A stretch of DNA of 64,000 bases, taken from positions 124,001 to 188,000 of the forward strand of contig CM000694.1 in assembly GCA_000149225.2 (NCBI GenBank), written 5' to 3'. Within the stretch, counting starts at the first letter, position 1. Each line of letters starts with the position of its first letter. The notes beneath the pieces were generated by a model, which saw only the letters and a list, made by a program, of their open reading frames with translations, ran no database searches and had not been told where the DNA came from. This stretch comes from Lachancea kluyveri NRRL Y-12651. Lineage: Eukaryota > Ascomycota > Saccharomycetes > Saccharomycetales > Saccharomycetaceae. Below are positions 29,061 through 40,405 of the stretch, piece by piece. A program made the position numbers and the translations under genes.

Positions 29061-31316
29061 ATGCCTTTGCAGCTTTCATTTGATAGGTCTAAAGACCATC
29101 CTTATGCCTTACAACTTGCTAACAACATTAAGTTAGCATTTGCTCAAAATTCTGCTACAAAAGTCCTGCAGTTAACTATAGACGATGAGGTTACGCAACA
29201 ACAGTTGGTTAATAGTGACTCCGGATTCCGTCTATTTGGTGCAAATGCCATTTTGAGATACATTTCTGATGACTTTACCGGCACTAGCAGTGATGAGTCT
29301 TCTTACGCCTTGTCTACTTTGGAAGCCTTATTACATCATCCAAACGCGCCAAAAGAACATATCCAAGAATCTGTCGTTAAATCCTTAGGAAATTATTTGG
29401 TCACTCTTCAAGAACCTTTATCGGCAACTACCGTAATTACGTTTGCCAACACATATGCTTTGCAACCAGAAACTGTTGAAGCTAAATTCGTTAAGATCCC
29501 AGAATCATTGAACAAAGCCGTGGCTACTGCCAAATCCCATACACCACGCTCTTCATTATCCTTTGAGCGTACGGGTGCTTCCAATATTATTCAAGGTCAT
29601 GGTATTAAGGCTCAAGATGCCGAAATTTTGCCAAATGAAGGTGAACGTAACATTTTGATTACCTCCGCTTTACCCTATGTCAACAATGTTCCACACTTGG
29701 GTAATATTGTTGGTAGTGTTCTATCAGCAGACATATATGCACGTTATTGTAAAGCCAGAAATTATAACACTCTATTTGTTTGTGGTACCGATGAATATGG
29801 TACTGCTACCGAAACTAAAGCCTTAGAAGAAGGGTGCACTCCTCGTGAATTGTGTGATAAGTACCATAAGATTCATAGCGACGTTTACAAGTGGTTTCAA
29901 ATTGGCTTTGATTACTTTGGTAGAACCACTACAGATAAACAAACTGAAATTGCACAAGACATTTTCAACAAACTAAACGCAAATGGTTACTTGGAAGAAC
30001 AATCCATGAAACAACTGTACTGTCCTGAACACAAAGCCTACTTGGCTGACAGGTACGTTGAGGGTGAATGTCCTAAATGCCATTACGAAGATGCTCGTGG
30101 TGATCAATGTGACAAATGTGGTGGTTTGTTAGATCCTTTTGAATTGATCAACCCTCGTTGTAAGTTGGACAATGCCACGCCAGAGCCACGTTACTCCGAT
30201 CACATTTTCTTATCTTTGGATAAATTAGAATCCAGAGTTACCAACTGGAACGAAAAGGCGTGTACTGAAGGTGCTTGGTCTAAGAACTCTAAGACTATTA
30301 CTCAGTCATGGTTGAAGGAAGGCTTGCAACCACGTTGTATTACTAGGGATTTGGTTTGGGGTACACCAGTTCCCGTGGAGAAATTCAAGGAAAAGGTTTT
30401 GTACGTGTGGTTTGACGCACCAATTGGTTACGTTTCTATTACAGCAAACTACACTAACGGTTGGGAGAAGTGGTGGAAGAACCCAGAAAACGTCTCTCTA
30501 TACCAGTTCATGGGTAAGGATAATGTCCCATTCCACACCGTTATCTTCCCGGCATCACAAATAGGTACCGGTGATAACTGGACTATGCTGCATCACCTGA
30601 ACACTACTGAGTACTTGCAGTATGAAGGTGGTAAATTCTCTAAGAGTAGAGGTGTTGGCGTCTTTGGTAACAACGCCCAGGAAACTGGTATTTCCCCAAG
30701 TGTCTGGAGATATTACTTGGCCTCTGTCAGACCAGAGTCTAGTGATTCTCAATTCTCTTGGAATGATTTTGTTGCCAGAAATAACAGTGAATTATTGGCT
30801 AACCTGGGTAACTTTGTTAACAGATTGGTCAAGTTTGTTAATGCAAAATACAATGGTGTTGTTCCGCAATATAATGCCAAGAATTTGCCCGGATATGATA
30901 AATTGGTTGAGGATGTTGACAGAATTTTAGCCAATTACGTTTCTGAAATGGAGCAGGTCCATGAAAGACGTGGTTTGGAAATTGCAATGTCTTTGAGTGC
31001 TCGTGGTAACCAGTTTTTGCAAGAAAACAAGTTGGACAACACCTTGTTTTCGCAGAGTCCAGCCAAATCAGACGCTGTTGTCGGTGTTGGCTTAAACATT
31101 ATTTACGCTGTCGCTTCTGTGGTTAGCCCATACATGCCAGAAACTGCAGAGTTGATTTTCAAGATGTTGAATGCACCAGCTTTGAGAATCGAGGATAAGT
31201 TTAATCTATACATTTTGGGTGGCCATAATATCAACAAGGCTGAATATTTGTTTACCCGTATTGACGAGAAACAAGTTGATGAATGGAGAAACAAGTACGG
31301 TGGTAAGCAAGCTTAA
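29061..31316 (+). CDS. MES1: Methionyl-tRNA synthetase, cytosolic
   Basis: This enzyme charges tRNA(Met), including initiator, in the cytosol. It has 751 residues, the same length as S. cerevisiae. The N-terminal 190 residues form the GST-like appendix that binds Arc1. The class I catalytic core follows: the HIGH-type motif PHLGN near residue 214, zinc knuckle cysteines (CPEH, CPKC, CDKCGG) between about 325 and 365, and KFSKSRG (KMSKS loop) near 525. The C-terminal helical anticodon-binding domain ends KYGGKQA. All motifs are intact. It is YGR264C, in the chromosome VII track. Confidence 0.97.
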   Translation: MPLQLSFDRSKDHPYALQLANNIKLAFAQNSATKVLQLTIDDEVTQQQLVNSDSGFRLFGANAILRYISDDFTGTSSDESSYALSTLEALLHHPNAPKEHIQESVVKSLGNYLVTLQEPLSATTVITFANTYALQPETVEAKFVKIPESLNKAVATAKSHTPRSSLSFERTGASNIIQGHGIKAQDAEILPNEGERNILITSALPYVNNVPHLGNIVGSVLSADIYARYCKARNYNTLFVCGTDEYGTATETKALEEGCTPRELCDKYHKIHSDVYKWFQIGFDYFGRTTTDKQTEIAQDIFNKLNANGYLEEQSMKQLYCPEHKAYLADRYVEGECPKCHYEDARGDQCDKCGGLLDPFELINPRCKLDNATPEPRYSDHIFLSLDKLESRVTNWNEKACTEGAWSKNSKTITQSWLKEGLQPRCITRDLVWGTPVPVEKFKEKVLYVWFDAPIGYVSITANYTNGWEKWWKNPENVSLYQFMGKDNVPFHTVIFPASQIGTGDNWTMLHHLNTTEYLQYEGGKFSKSRGVGVFGNNAQETGISPSVWRYYLASVRPESSDSQFSWNDFVARNNSELLANLGNFVNRLVKFVNAKYNGVVPQYNAKNLPGYDKLVEDVDRILANYVSEMEQVHERRGLEIAMSLSARGNQFLQENKLDNTLFSQSPAKSDAVVGVGLNIIYAVASVVSPYMPETAELIFKMLNAPALRIEDKFNLYILGGHNINKAEYLFTRIDEKQVDEWRNKYGGKQA

Positions 31317-32678
<1,362 letters not shown>

Positions 32679-32705
32679 TTTATTTTCTTATATAGACTTG
32701 CGTGT

Positions 32706-33878
32706 TTATTTTTGCAGTGAATTTCTAACAACTCCCTTAATACAACCCATCACACCATTAAATAGGAGAATTTCGTCACCAAGCTTTAAGTTACGAATGT
32801 CGATAATGTCTTCTTGTATTAATTGTTTGCTCAACAAATAATGCCTCATGACACCGCACAGACAACCAGAGGCTAGGTAGGGTGTCACATATTTGTATAG
32901 AGACGTGGAGTCTTTATCGCCCTGTAGTACAGCTGCATTGGTTATCGAACCTTCCATCAATTGGTAAGCGCTGTTATACACTAGTATCTCGCATTTAGGG
33001 GATGAGCTTCCGATGTCTTTGGCCAACTGAGACATCCGCTCTCTTGCTTTCGTGTAGTGATCCCTTTTAGTGGTTTTAAAAGTAGTAAATGGGGAGATAA
33101 TCATTGGCTCAGTATCAATGAATACGTCCCAAACTACATCCTGTTGGGCCAAAAAGCCTCCAAGAATAGTGTTGATGAAATACTGAGTTGTAGTCGGGAC
33201 GGATATAGTAGGACAAGGTAGCTCGTGGGCTTCAATTCTCATTTTTCCTGTACTGGATACCAAGACTCTCATCTTGTAACACCTTCTATCATTCAGCAAA
33301 TTTTCCATCTTAGATTCTATGTCATCACATTCAACAGGAGCTGGCAACACCCTTATTAGCTCTTTCAATAACAGTTCAATGGGAATTTGACATTCCCAAT
33401 CAAAGTAATTCACTGATAAGTTCAACCTCTTGTAATGCTCGCCAAGAAGTAGAAAACGGTTATAAAAGGTTTGATACAGTGAGCTGTGTTTTTGTGGAAG
33501 GGCAGAATTTTGAGGGCCTTTTGGTGTATGTTTTTCAGCTTGATTAAAAATTTCCACAAGCGAATTCACTGGCTTAAGAGTTACACCACTCGCAGATTCA
33601 TCCTCTGAAAAAAAGTTCATGAATAGTTCATCGTTCAGATCAGTTGTTGGCACTTCAAACGTTTCTATTAATCTTGGATCGATCTCATCAAAAATAATTC
33701 CCTCACTTGATGCATCCGAGAAAACGTGAGTGAAAGCTGGATCGTATCTTATAGTAGATAACACTTGGAAGTCATTATCACTGTATTGGAAGTGACGGTT
33801 GATTACCTCATGTTGAACAATATGAGACACTCTTTCCTGGACAGTAGACAAAGAACGTTCTTTTTGGCCTTTTGACAT
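32706..33878 (-). CDS. ABZ2: Aminodeoxychorismate lyase
   Basis: This enzyme releases pyruvate from 4-amino-4-deoxychorismate to give p-aminobenzoate for folate synthesis. It has 390 residues (S. cerevisiae 374). The family is fold type IV PLP enzymes; conserved stretches include YNSAYQLMEGSITN near residue 290 and LASGCLCGVMRHYLL near 335, which line the cofactor site. The N-terminal third is divergent. Identity rests on these motifs and on position between HAS1 and HSH155 in the chromosome XIII track (YMR289W). It complements FOL2 in the same window. Confidence 0.9.
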   Translation of the reverse strand: MSKGQKERSLSTVQERVSHIVQHEVINRHFQYSDNDFQVLSTIRYDPAFTHVFSDASSEGIIFDEIDPRLIETFEVPTTDLNDELFMNFFSEDESASGVTLKPVNSLVEIFNQAEKHTPKGPQNSALPQKHSSLYQTFYNRFLLLGEHYKRLNLSVNYFDWECQIPIELLLKELIRVLPAPVECDDIESKMENLLNDRRCYKMRVLVSSTGKMRIEAHELPCPTISVPTTTQYFINTILGGFLAQQDVVWDVFIDTEPMIISPFTTFKTTKRDHYTKARERMSQLAKDIGSSSPKCEILVYNSAYQLMEGSITNAAVLQGDKDSTSLYKYVTPYLASGCLCGVMRHYLLSKQLIQEDIIDIRNLKLGDEILLFNGVMGCIKGVVRNSLQK

Positions 33879-34618
33879 TCCTTTTGCTTAATTGTGCTTG
33901 CTTTTCTGTCAAAAGGTAATCATAAATTCTTAACTAAACTTTAATCCTTAAGGTAACAAATTCCCAGTTTTGGGAGAAAGAAATCAAAATACACGTGAAA
34001 ACATTTGTATTACAAATATTTGAAATGATTCAAAACTATCATGAGTTATTTAAAAAGCCTTGTTGGCGCAATCGGTAGCGCGTATGACTCTTAATCATAA
34101 GGCTAGGGGTTCGAGCCCCCTACAGGGCTTTTCCTTTTTTGAATATTTTAATCTCTGTGTTTCAAATACAGAAAGTCTTTTAGAAGTCGTTGCTCATAAG
34201 CAATTTTTTTACCATCATTAAAATCAAGCATCAAATGAGAGCAGCGGTTCCAATCATATCCTGATTATATCCATCTAGTTTTGCATTAGTTAGCTGTTTC
34301 GCACATCTCGGAACTTCAAAATACACACACATATATATATACAGTACAGTGGCCCGCTATTAGTGCTCTAGGACAAATCGGGAATATTACTAACGGTATA
34401 ATTCTTTGTCCTTCAGTTTTAACCTACTTCATAAGATAGATTGTCATACGTATTATAACTTCTAACTTAAGATTATTACCAACTAAACCTCCGTATAGAG
34501 TTACTAAGTTATATACTTTTCATACTTGACGATTGGCCAATTGGAGGTCAAATAGACCCTCTGATTTAAACAGCAAGCCCTTCACCAATTTACACGTAAC
34601 AGATTGGATAATCAATCA
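33879..34618. other. Intergenic region around tRNA-Lys, upstream of APL6
   Basis: This 740-base stretch holds the ABZ2 promoter, the tRNA-Lys gene and the APL6 promoter. A TACTAAC string at 34388-34394 has no matching 5' splice site. No further gene is seen. Confidence 0.5.
34057..34129 (+). tRNA. tRNA-Lys (anticodon CUU)
   Basis: This 73-base gene folds as a standard cloverleaf without intron. The acceptor stem pairs GCCTTGT with ACAGGGC, the D arm contains the A box GGCGCAATCGG, and the anticodon CTT is at 34090-34092. The T arm has GGTTCGAGCCC (B box). It matches the S. cerevisiae tRNA-Lys(CUU) except for about one base. A T-rich stretch directly after (TTTTCCTTTTTT) supplies the Pol III terminator. 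Confidence 0.97.
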
Positions 34619-36908
34619 ATGGCAGACTCCATTCAACGGATTACTTCGGTCTTTGAATCTGCAAGAGATATGACTTTAGAAGCTGCTGCAGCAGCTTCTT
34701 CTAGGCTAGACGAGTCCTCGTACTTTCAACATTTTAAAAACATTACAACAGAGGGTTTGCGCAATTTGCTGAACTCTAGAAGTTCCAAAGACGTTAAAGA
34801 AGGTATGAAACGCATAATCGCGCTGATTGCTTCTGATAATAACGACACTGACCTGAAATCTTTTTTCGCCGACGTGGTGAAGAATATCACCTCCGAGGAT
34901 GTAAAGGTGAAAAGAATGGTTTGCGTTTATCTTTTAAGATTTGCTGAGAAGGACCCTAATTTGGCTCTTTTGTCCATAAATTCGATTCAAAGAACATTAA
35001 CAGACCCAGATCCCGAAACCAGAAGTTTATCTCTAAAAGCATTATCTGATATTAAGATTCCCTCGCTGTACCCAGTTGTCTTACACTCTCTTAAGAAGCC
35101 TATCACTGATGTCTCTCCTCTTGTTCGAGCTAGTGTCGCTACAGCTCTGCTAAAGTTGTATCGCGAACAAGGCAACGAATTGAGAGATGAGGTGCTCACA
35201 CTACTAAAGGACTTATTGGCAGATGCAAACCCCCAAGTGGTATCTTCAGCTCTTATCCTGCTAAAAGAAGCCTTTCCTACGAGTCTAGAGCTTCTGCATG
35301 GCCATTTTCGGCGTTATTGTGATATCCTTCCTCAGATGAATGACTGGTCTCAATCATATCTTATTGAAATACTTATCAAATACTGCAAGACGTTCTTGCC
35401 GAGACCAATGGTTATAGATGCCTGCAATAATTCCCAATCTCTTCAGTTACCTGACAATTATAATGAAATTCCATTTCCTGTCTATGATGTGGAGTTTCAT
35501 CCAGACTTGAAGTTGTTTCTATACTCCATAAACGCTTTAGCTTACTCCCAAAACCCAATGGTAGTTGTTTCTATTAGTAAAGCTCTTTTTCAACTAACGC
35601 CTCCTCAAACATTTAAGGATTCTAAAATTGCTCATGCGTTAGTCAGATTAATTACTGCTACCAAAAATCAAGAAATTAAATGTGTCATTCTACAGAGTAT
35701 TCTACTTTATTCCTCCATGGATCCAACCTTGTTTTTGCCATTTATCAAAAAGTTCTACCTTTTTCCTTCAGATAGCTTACCATTGGCGATAAATAAGCTC
35801 AAAACAATTTCCGTCTTAGTGAATGAGACTAACTGTAAACCTATCGTCTCAGAGTTGAAATATTATATAAAAACTTCAACCAACCCAAAAATTGTTCTAG
35901 AATCTGTCAACACCCTAGGAGTATGTGCTCAATTATCTGATGGCTGGAGTTTCCATATCATGAAATGGTTGCTGTCACATGTTGAGTCTCCAACCAGTCA
36001 ATCATCTGCTGTGATGGATTCGTACGTCAATGTAATCCGCTATTTGGTTCAAAGGGATCCAACAAGACACTTGCCCACCATAGTTAATCTATCCCAGATT
36101 TTGGATACCAATAAAGACTTGGCTGGAAGTGCCAGGGCTGGTATCATTTGGCTAGTGGGCGAGTTTGCTGCTGTCGAATTCAAGGTTTGCCCAGATATAT
36201 TAAGAAAATTAATCAGGAATTTTTCCCGTGAGTCAGTAGAAGTAAGGCTACAAATTTTAGTTTTGGCTGCAAAGCTTTTATCTTACGATATTGACAATTT
36301 TAAAACTGAGCATCCAGAGGAAGATTATGATTTCAACAACTCGAGGATTTCTCAGATGTTCGAAGCAGTATCCTACTTGGCTAAGTTCGATGACGATTGC
36401 GACATTAGAGATCGAGCTAGAACTTTGAGCTCCATTTTTGTAAACTGCCGTTATGAGATTGCGACTTTGTTATTACAGGCCCCAAAGCCTTCCCCGATGG
36501 TTTCATTACATCCTTTTATAACTACCTTGGATGGAAATAAAGCATATGATATCTCACCCTTAGGCTTGGATTCCAGGGTTGAAAATTACCATCAGTTCAC
36601 ATTTTGGGACGAACAGGATGTGCGTCTTTCTGAAAAAGATATTAGGGAGCCCTATCCAGTCAAGGATTACTCTAGAACCAAGACTAGCTTTTCTTCTTCT
36701 TCATATTTCGACAGAACATCGTCGCCGGGAGAAAAAACAAGAACTTCCTCTTCACCGTATGGGAGAAGCTCAAAATCTACCGGTAATACATTTACTTCTT
36801 CTCAGGGTACCAGGTACCAATTGCAAAGCTTGGACGAGTTTTTTTCTGACGTCCCTAACAAACCTAAACCTAGGAGAAGAATAGTTGTCGAGGAGGAAAG
36901 CACCGGAG

Positions 36909-36975
<67 letters not shown>

Positions 36976-37111
36976 TGATGATGAAGAAGATGAAGAAGAT
37001 GAAGAAGATGATGATGAATCTGAAAGCGAAGACGGCTCTTTGGAAAATGTGGGCTCCGATGAAGATGAAGATGAGGAAGGAAAGGCCTCGAGAAAAGAGG
37101 AAAACGAATAA
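34619..37111 (+). CDS. APL6: Apl6, AP-3 adaptor beta3 subunit
   Basis: This is the beta subunit of the AP-3 adaptor, which carries cargo such as alkaline phosphatase from Golgi to vacuole. The frame is open to 34604 without ATG; the first ATG, at 34619, gives MADSIQRI, like S. cerevisiae MVDSIHRI. It has 830 residues (S. cerevisiae 809). Residues 1-600 form the adaptin armadillo trunk, with conserved KDVKEGMKRIIALIAS, LSINSIQRTLTDPDPETR and SARAGIIWLVGEFA. A serine-rich linker follows, then YQLQSLDEFFSDVP. The tail is extremely acidic with a run of 24 Asp. The acidic tail replaces the ear domain of animal beta3. It converges on HSH155. Confidence 0.95.
36911..36982 (+). repeat. GAT/GAC triplet repeat coding poly-Asp in APL6
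   Basis: Twenty-four consecutive GAY codons encode aspartates. The first fourteen or so are pure GAT, then GAC-rich, then GAT again. It is followed by Glu/Asp mixtures. The pure GAT part is a microsatellite, likely length-polymorphic. Confidence 0.9.
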
Positions 37112-37165
37112 AATGATTTATAAACCTGCTGTGTAAGGATCAGTTAATATTATATACAATTCTAT

Positions 37166-40120
37166 TTAAAGAGTTTTGTGCAATTCTGCAATTTGGTATT
37201 CTAGCTCGTTAAGTTCTGGATAATAGGGAACTAAAGAATCCAAGTGCTGCACGTAGCTGTTATTATGAACTTTCCAAAATGCTTTTCTGACATTCCTTGC
37301 TGGGTGAAACAGACCAGCCCAGACATAATTCATGGTTACACCTGGACCCACTGCATTTCTTAAAGCCTCTATACCCTCTAAAATGCGGAAAATAACGTGT
37401 GGAGATGTTTCAAATATGTTAGGTATTAACAAATTCAGCATGTGAATAAAAGCGTCTTCGTAGCCAAGACCCATACAACCCAACGCTAAGTGCCTAATAA
37501 CAGATGCAGCAGTCTGACGGTGGACCAAATCTCTATCCATTAATGCATCCTGTAGCAGAGGAGTAATGGCATAAATATAATCCTTGGACATACTTCCTAT
37601 GTATTCAAACATGAATGACATTGCTTTCAAAACACCATTTTGAACGTTCGTTTCAGGGGTTTTGTACTCGTTCATTAGCGCCGGAAGAACAGTGAAGGGC
37701 CCGCACGTTTCAGAGACAATGCCAATGGCAACAGCTGTGCACACACGAAGTTGACGTTCTTGGACTTTCAAATTGTTTAAAAGTGTTACTAAAACTTCTT
37801 GAGGGCCAACTGCCTTGGCTATATAACCAAAGGTGCTATTAGCTGCTCTCCTGATAGCTTTGTTTGTACTTTTTAACATTTCTAGCAGTTCAAAGCAAAT
37901 TCTCATCCACTCTTTTGGCGGAATATACTCCGGCCCACGTTCAGCAATCCGACCAACCAAATCGATAGTGTTCTCTTGAACTTTTCTATGTCTGTTTCGC
38001 AAAATTGGTGTTAGAGTGGGTAAAAGTTGGTTTATTGGGGGCTGTATAGTTTGGAATTCCATGACAGCTACTATGTTCTTCATAGCGCCAATAATAGAGC
38101 CCAAGACTTCAGGGTATACTTCACCTAACGATTCATATAAGATTATATTCAATTTGTTCAACATTTCGAACTCTCCACAAATTTTAATTACGGGAATGAT
38201 GACAGCACATAAGTCTGCTGCGTGTTGACGGATCATTGGTGTTTTGTGTTTTAATCTGTTTAAAATTGTACTGACGATCGGAGCCAGATATGGTTTCATT
38301 CTCTTTTCCAGTGACATTGCTACAGTACCAAAACCCTTAAATATAACTCGGTCTTCATTTGTTTGTTCCTGGAATGTGATCAGTAAAGCGTCAATTAATC
38401 TGTTCTCTAAACGTTCATCGAGGTTTGAAGTACCCAAAAGCTTAACGACCCTATTTACTGCGTGAACTGCCATTGTTCTGAATGGCTCAGATTCGTCTTT
38501 CAGTGGGCCTAACAAATATTGAATAGTCAAAGGACAACCAATTTTCTCAGAGAGCACAACTGTAGTATAGGTGACAATCTTGTTTATTTGGCGATCTAAT
38601 GAAATACGACGGGCCCAAAAGTTTTTGTAAAAGTCTGGAACAACTTCCTCCTTCAAGTACTTTGGAGTAATGCCTTCGGTATTCGCACATTTCTGGATCA
38701 CAAGTAGTACCGTCTTTTTCATTTCATCATCCGGAGATCTAAACTCACGTTTTATAATACGCATTATTTCATGCGTGTAGTATCCAGCATATTCAGGGTC
38801 CATTAGTGGAATGATAAACCCCAAAGCCTTTAAAAAAGACGCCAGTGCTTTACCCCTATGAGTCCTGATTCCTTTCCACAGCGGTTCTAACACGATATTA
38901 AACGCTTCGATACCATAAGGATGAGAACTCTGGGCAAGTGAGGAAAGTGCATTTGCAGTGATGATACGAACTGGTAAATGTTCATCTGACAGACCGTTAG
39001 AAATACAATCTACAAGCCCATTTAAGTGAGGCAGAACACCCACTGCCAGTAGTATAGAAATCTGTTGAACCACCTTAACACCAGTATGGCGAGCTCTCCA
39101 GGATTTCTTTGACTGACAAACAGCTTTGATAAATGGCATCAATTGTGAAATCCCTAAGGCTTTGGCTACGATGGCCATGGCTCTGGCTGTAGTATTTCTA
39201 ACGTATTCATCTGCATGATCGATATCAGGCCTCATAGTGGATATCATAGTAGCTAGCCCTGCAGCCCGTGCTAAATTAGAAATAATGTCTCTGCCGGTGC
39301 TTCTTGCCAGTGGATCCTCATCAATCAATAAAGGGCTCGTTACTACCAGAATTTTGTGTGTGTATGGTCTTACTAATTCATTCAGTTTATAGAGTATGCG
39401 GTCCACAACTTTAATTAAAAGATGCCTTTCTTGATCTTCTAAATTCTTGTCCAGTAGTATTGGCAAAACACAATTAAACAAAGATTTGGCACCAAACTCT
39501 CTTGCATGTTCCGTTAACGTTCTTAACGCAGCTTTCCTTGTAGAAGATGACCCATTTTTCACTCTTAGTAATAATCTTAGCAGTTGTCTTTCTTTTGTTT
39601 CTTCTTTTGATAGCTCAGAGTCCTTTTTGCCATCTAATAGTTGACCAAAAAATTGTTTATCAGAGGGTTTAAAAAATTGTAGATCACGAACACCTGGTAC
39701 TCCTGTCACTAAATCAATTTCAAGCTCCTTTTGAGAATTGGCGTTTATTTCAGGAATAACATATGTTTGAATACTGGAAGGTTTGAAGTTTGTATCCTTA
39801 ACATCCCATTTAGATCGCTTCAGTACGTCGCCACTGTTATGTTCTGAAGGCTCTGCGACATCCCATCTCCTTTTCTTGCTGAAGGATTCCTCTTCCTTTT
39901 CATCCTTAGAATTGGATAAGCGCCTATCCAATCTCCTCTTGTGGTAATCAGACTCCTTATTGTACACACTTTTGCCTTTTTTCCTCTCCAGCAATGGGTC
40001 CTTCTCAACTAAGGCTTTCTCTATTTCCTGTTGGATTTTCTTTGGAATGGTGTATTGACCAGTTAGTGCATGTTTCCCCGTTGCATCTGTATCCTCTTGA
40101 ACAAAATTGATACCGGACAT
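37166..40120 (-). CDS. HSH155: Hsh155, U2 snRNP SF3b subunit (SF3B1)
   Basis: This essential splicing factor of SF3b clamps the U2/branch-site duplex. It has 984 residues (S. cerevisiae 971). The N-terminal 130 residues are basic and hold two U2AF ligand-type motifs, [10 protein letters not shown] and RSKWDVKD. The rest is a continuous HEAT-repeat superhelix, very conserved: [30 protein letters not shown] and [20 protein letters not shown]. The organism's two visible introns use the invariant TACTAAC that this factor recognises. It converges on APL6 with 54 bases between. In S. cerevisiae it is YMR288W; it is the last chromosome XIII gene in this window. Confidence 0.96.
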   Translation of the reverse strand: MSGINFVQEDTDATGKHALTGQYTIPKKIQQEIEKALVEKDPLLERKKGKSVYNKESDYHKRRLDRRLSNSKDEKEEESFSKKRRWDVAEPSEHNSGDVLKRSKWDVKDTNFKPSSIQTYVIPEINANSQKELEIDLVTGVPGVRDLQFFKPSDKQFFGQLLDGKKDSELSKEETKERQLLRLLLRVKNGSSSTRKAALRTLTEHAREFGAKSLFNCVLPILLDKNLEDQERHLLIKVVDRILYKLNELVRPYTHKILVVTSPLLIDEDPLARSTGRDIISNLARAAGLATMISTMRPDIDHADEYVRNTTARAMAIVAKALGISQLMPFIKAVCQSKKSWRARHTGVKVVQQISILLAVGVLPHLNGLVDCISNGLSDEHLPVRIITANALSSLAQSSHPYGIEAFNIVLEPLWKGIRTHRGKALASFLKALGFIIPLMDPEYAGYYTHEIMRIIKREFRSPDDEMKKTVLLVIQKCANTEGITPKYLKEEVVPDFYKNFWARRISLDRQINKIVTYTTVVLSEKIGCPLTIQYLLGPLKDESEPFRTMAVHAVNRVVKLLGTSNLDERLENRLIDALLITFQEQTNEDRVIFKGFGTVAMSLEKRMKPYLAPIVSTILNRLKHKTPMIRQHAADLCAVIIPVIKICGEFEMLNKLNIILYESLGEVYPEVLGSIIGAMKNIVAVMEFQTIQPPINQLLPTLTPILRNRHRKVQENTIDLVGRIAERGPEYIPPKEWMRICFELLEMLKSTNKAIRRAANSTFGYIAKAVGPQEVLVTLLNNLKVQERQLRVCTAVAIGIVSETCGPFTVLPALMNEYKTPETNVQNGVLKAMSFMFEYIGSMSKDYIYAITPLLQDALMDRDLVHRQTAASVIRHLALGCMGLGYEDAFIHMLNLLIPNIFETSPHVIFRILEGIEALRNAVGPGVTMNYVWAGLFHPARNVRKAFWKVHNNSYVQHLDSLVPYYPELNELEYQIAELHKTL

Positions 40121-40405
40121 AGTTTACACACCAATTATCGGTTGCTTAAGCCAGTATGTGCCTCGAATCTTACTTTTATCAAATATATCAATGGCGATAG
40201 CTTTGGTGAAAGAACACTTTTAACTCAATAATTACGTATATAATGATTATGGAGAGCTAGAGATTTGGTCTAGCTGGCCTTGTTCGTTTCCACTCAGCAT
40301 GGAAGAAGGTACACCAAACAGATATCCCGAAGAAATCCTTTATTAAGGAGACATTTGGAGAACCCGTGTTATTGAGGTAAGAATAGTCAAGAAAGTCTTG
40401 GAAAA

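Noticed and set aside
34388-34416. TACTAAC followed by CAG upstream of APL6, suggesting a leader intron
   Set aside because: No GTATGT-type donor occurs between the tRNA-Lys gene and this point, and APL6 has a good ATG without splicing.
36885-37136. ORF with long Met runs inside APL6
   Set aside because: It is the +2 frame of the GAT repeat that codes poly-Asp in APL6.
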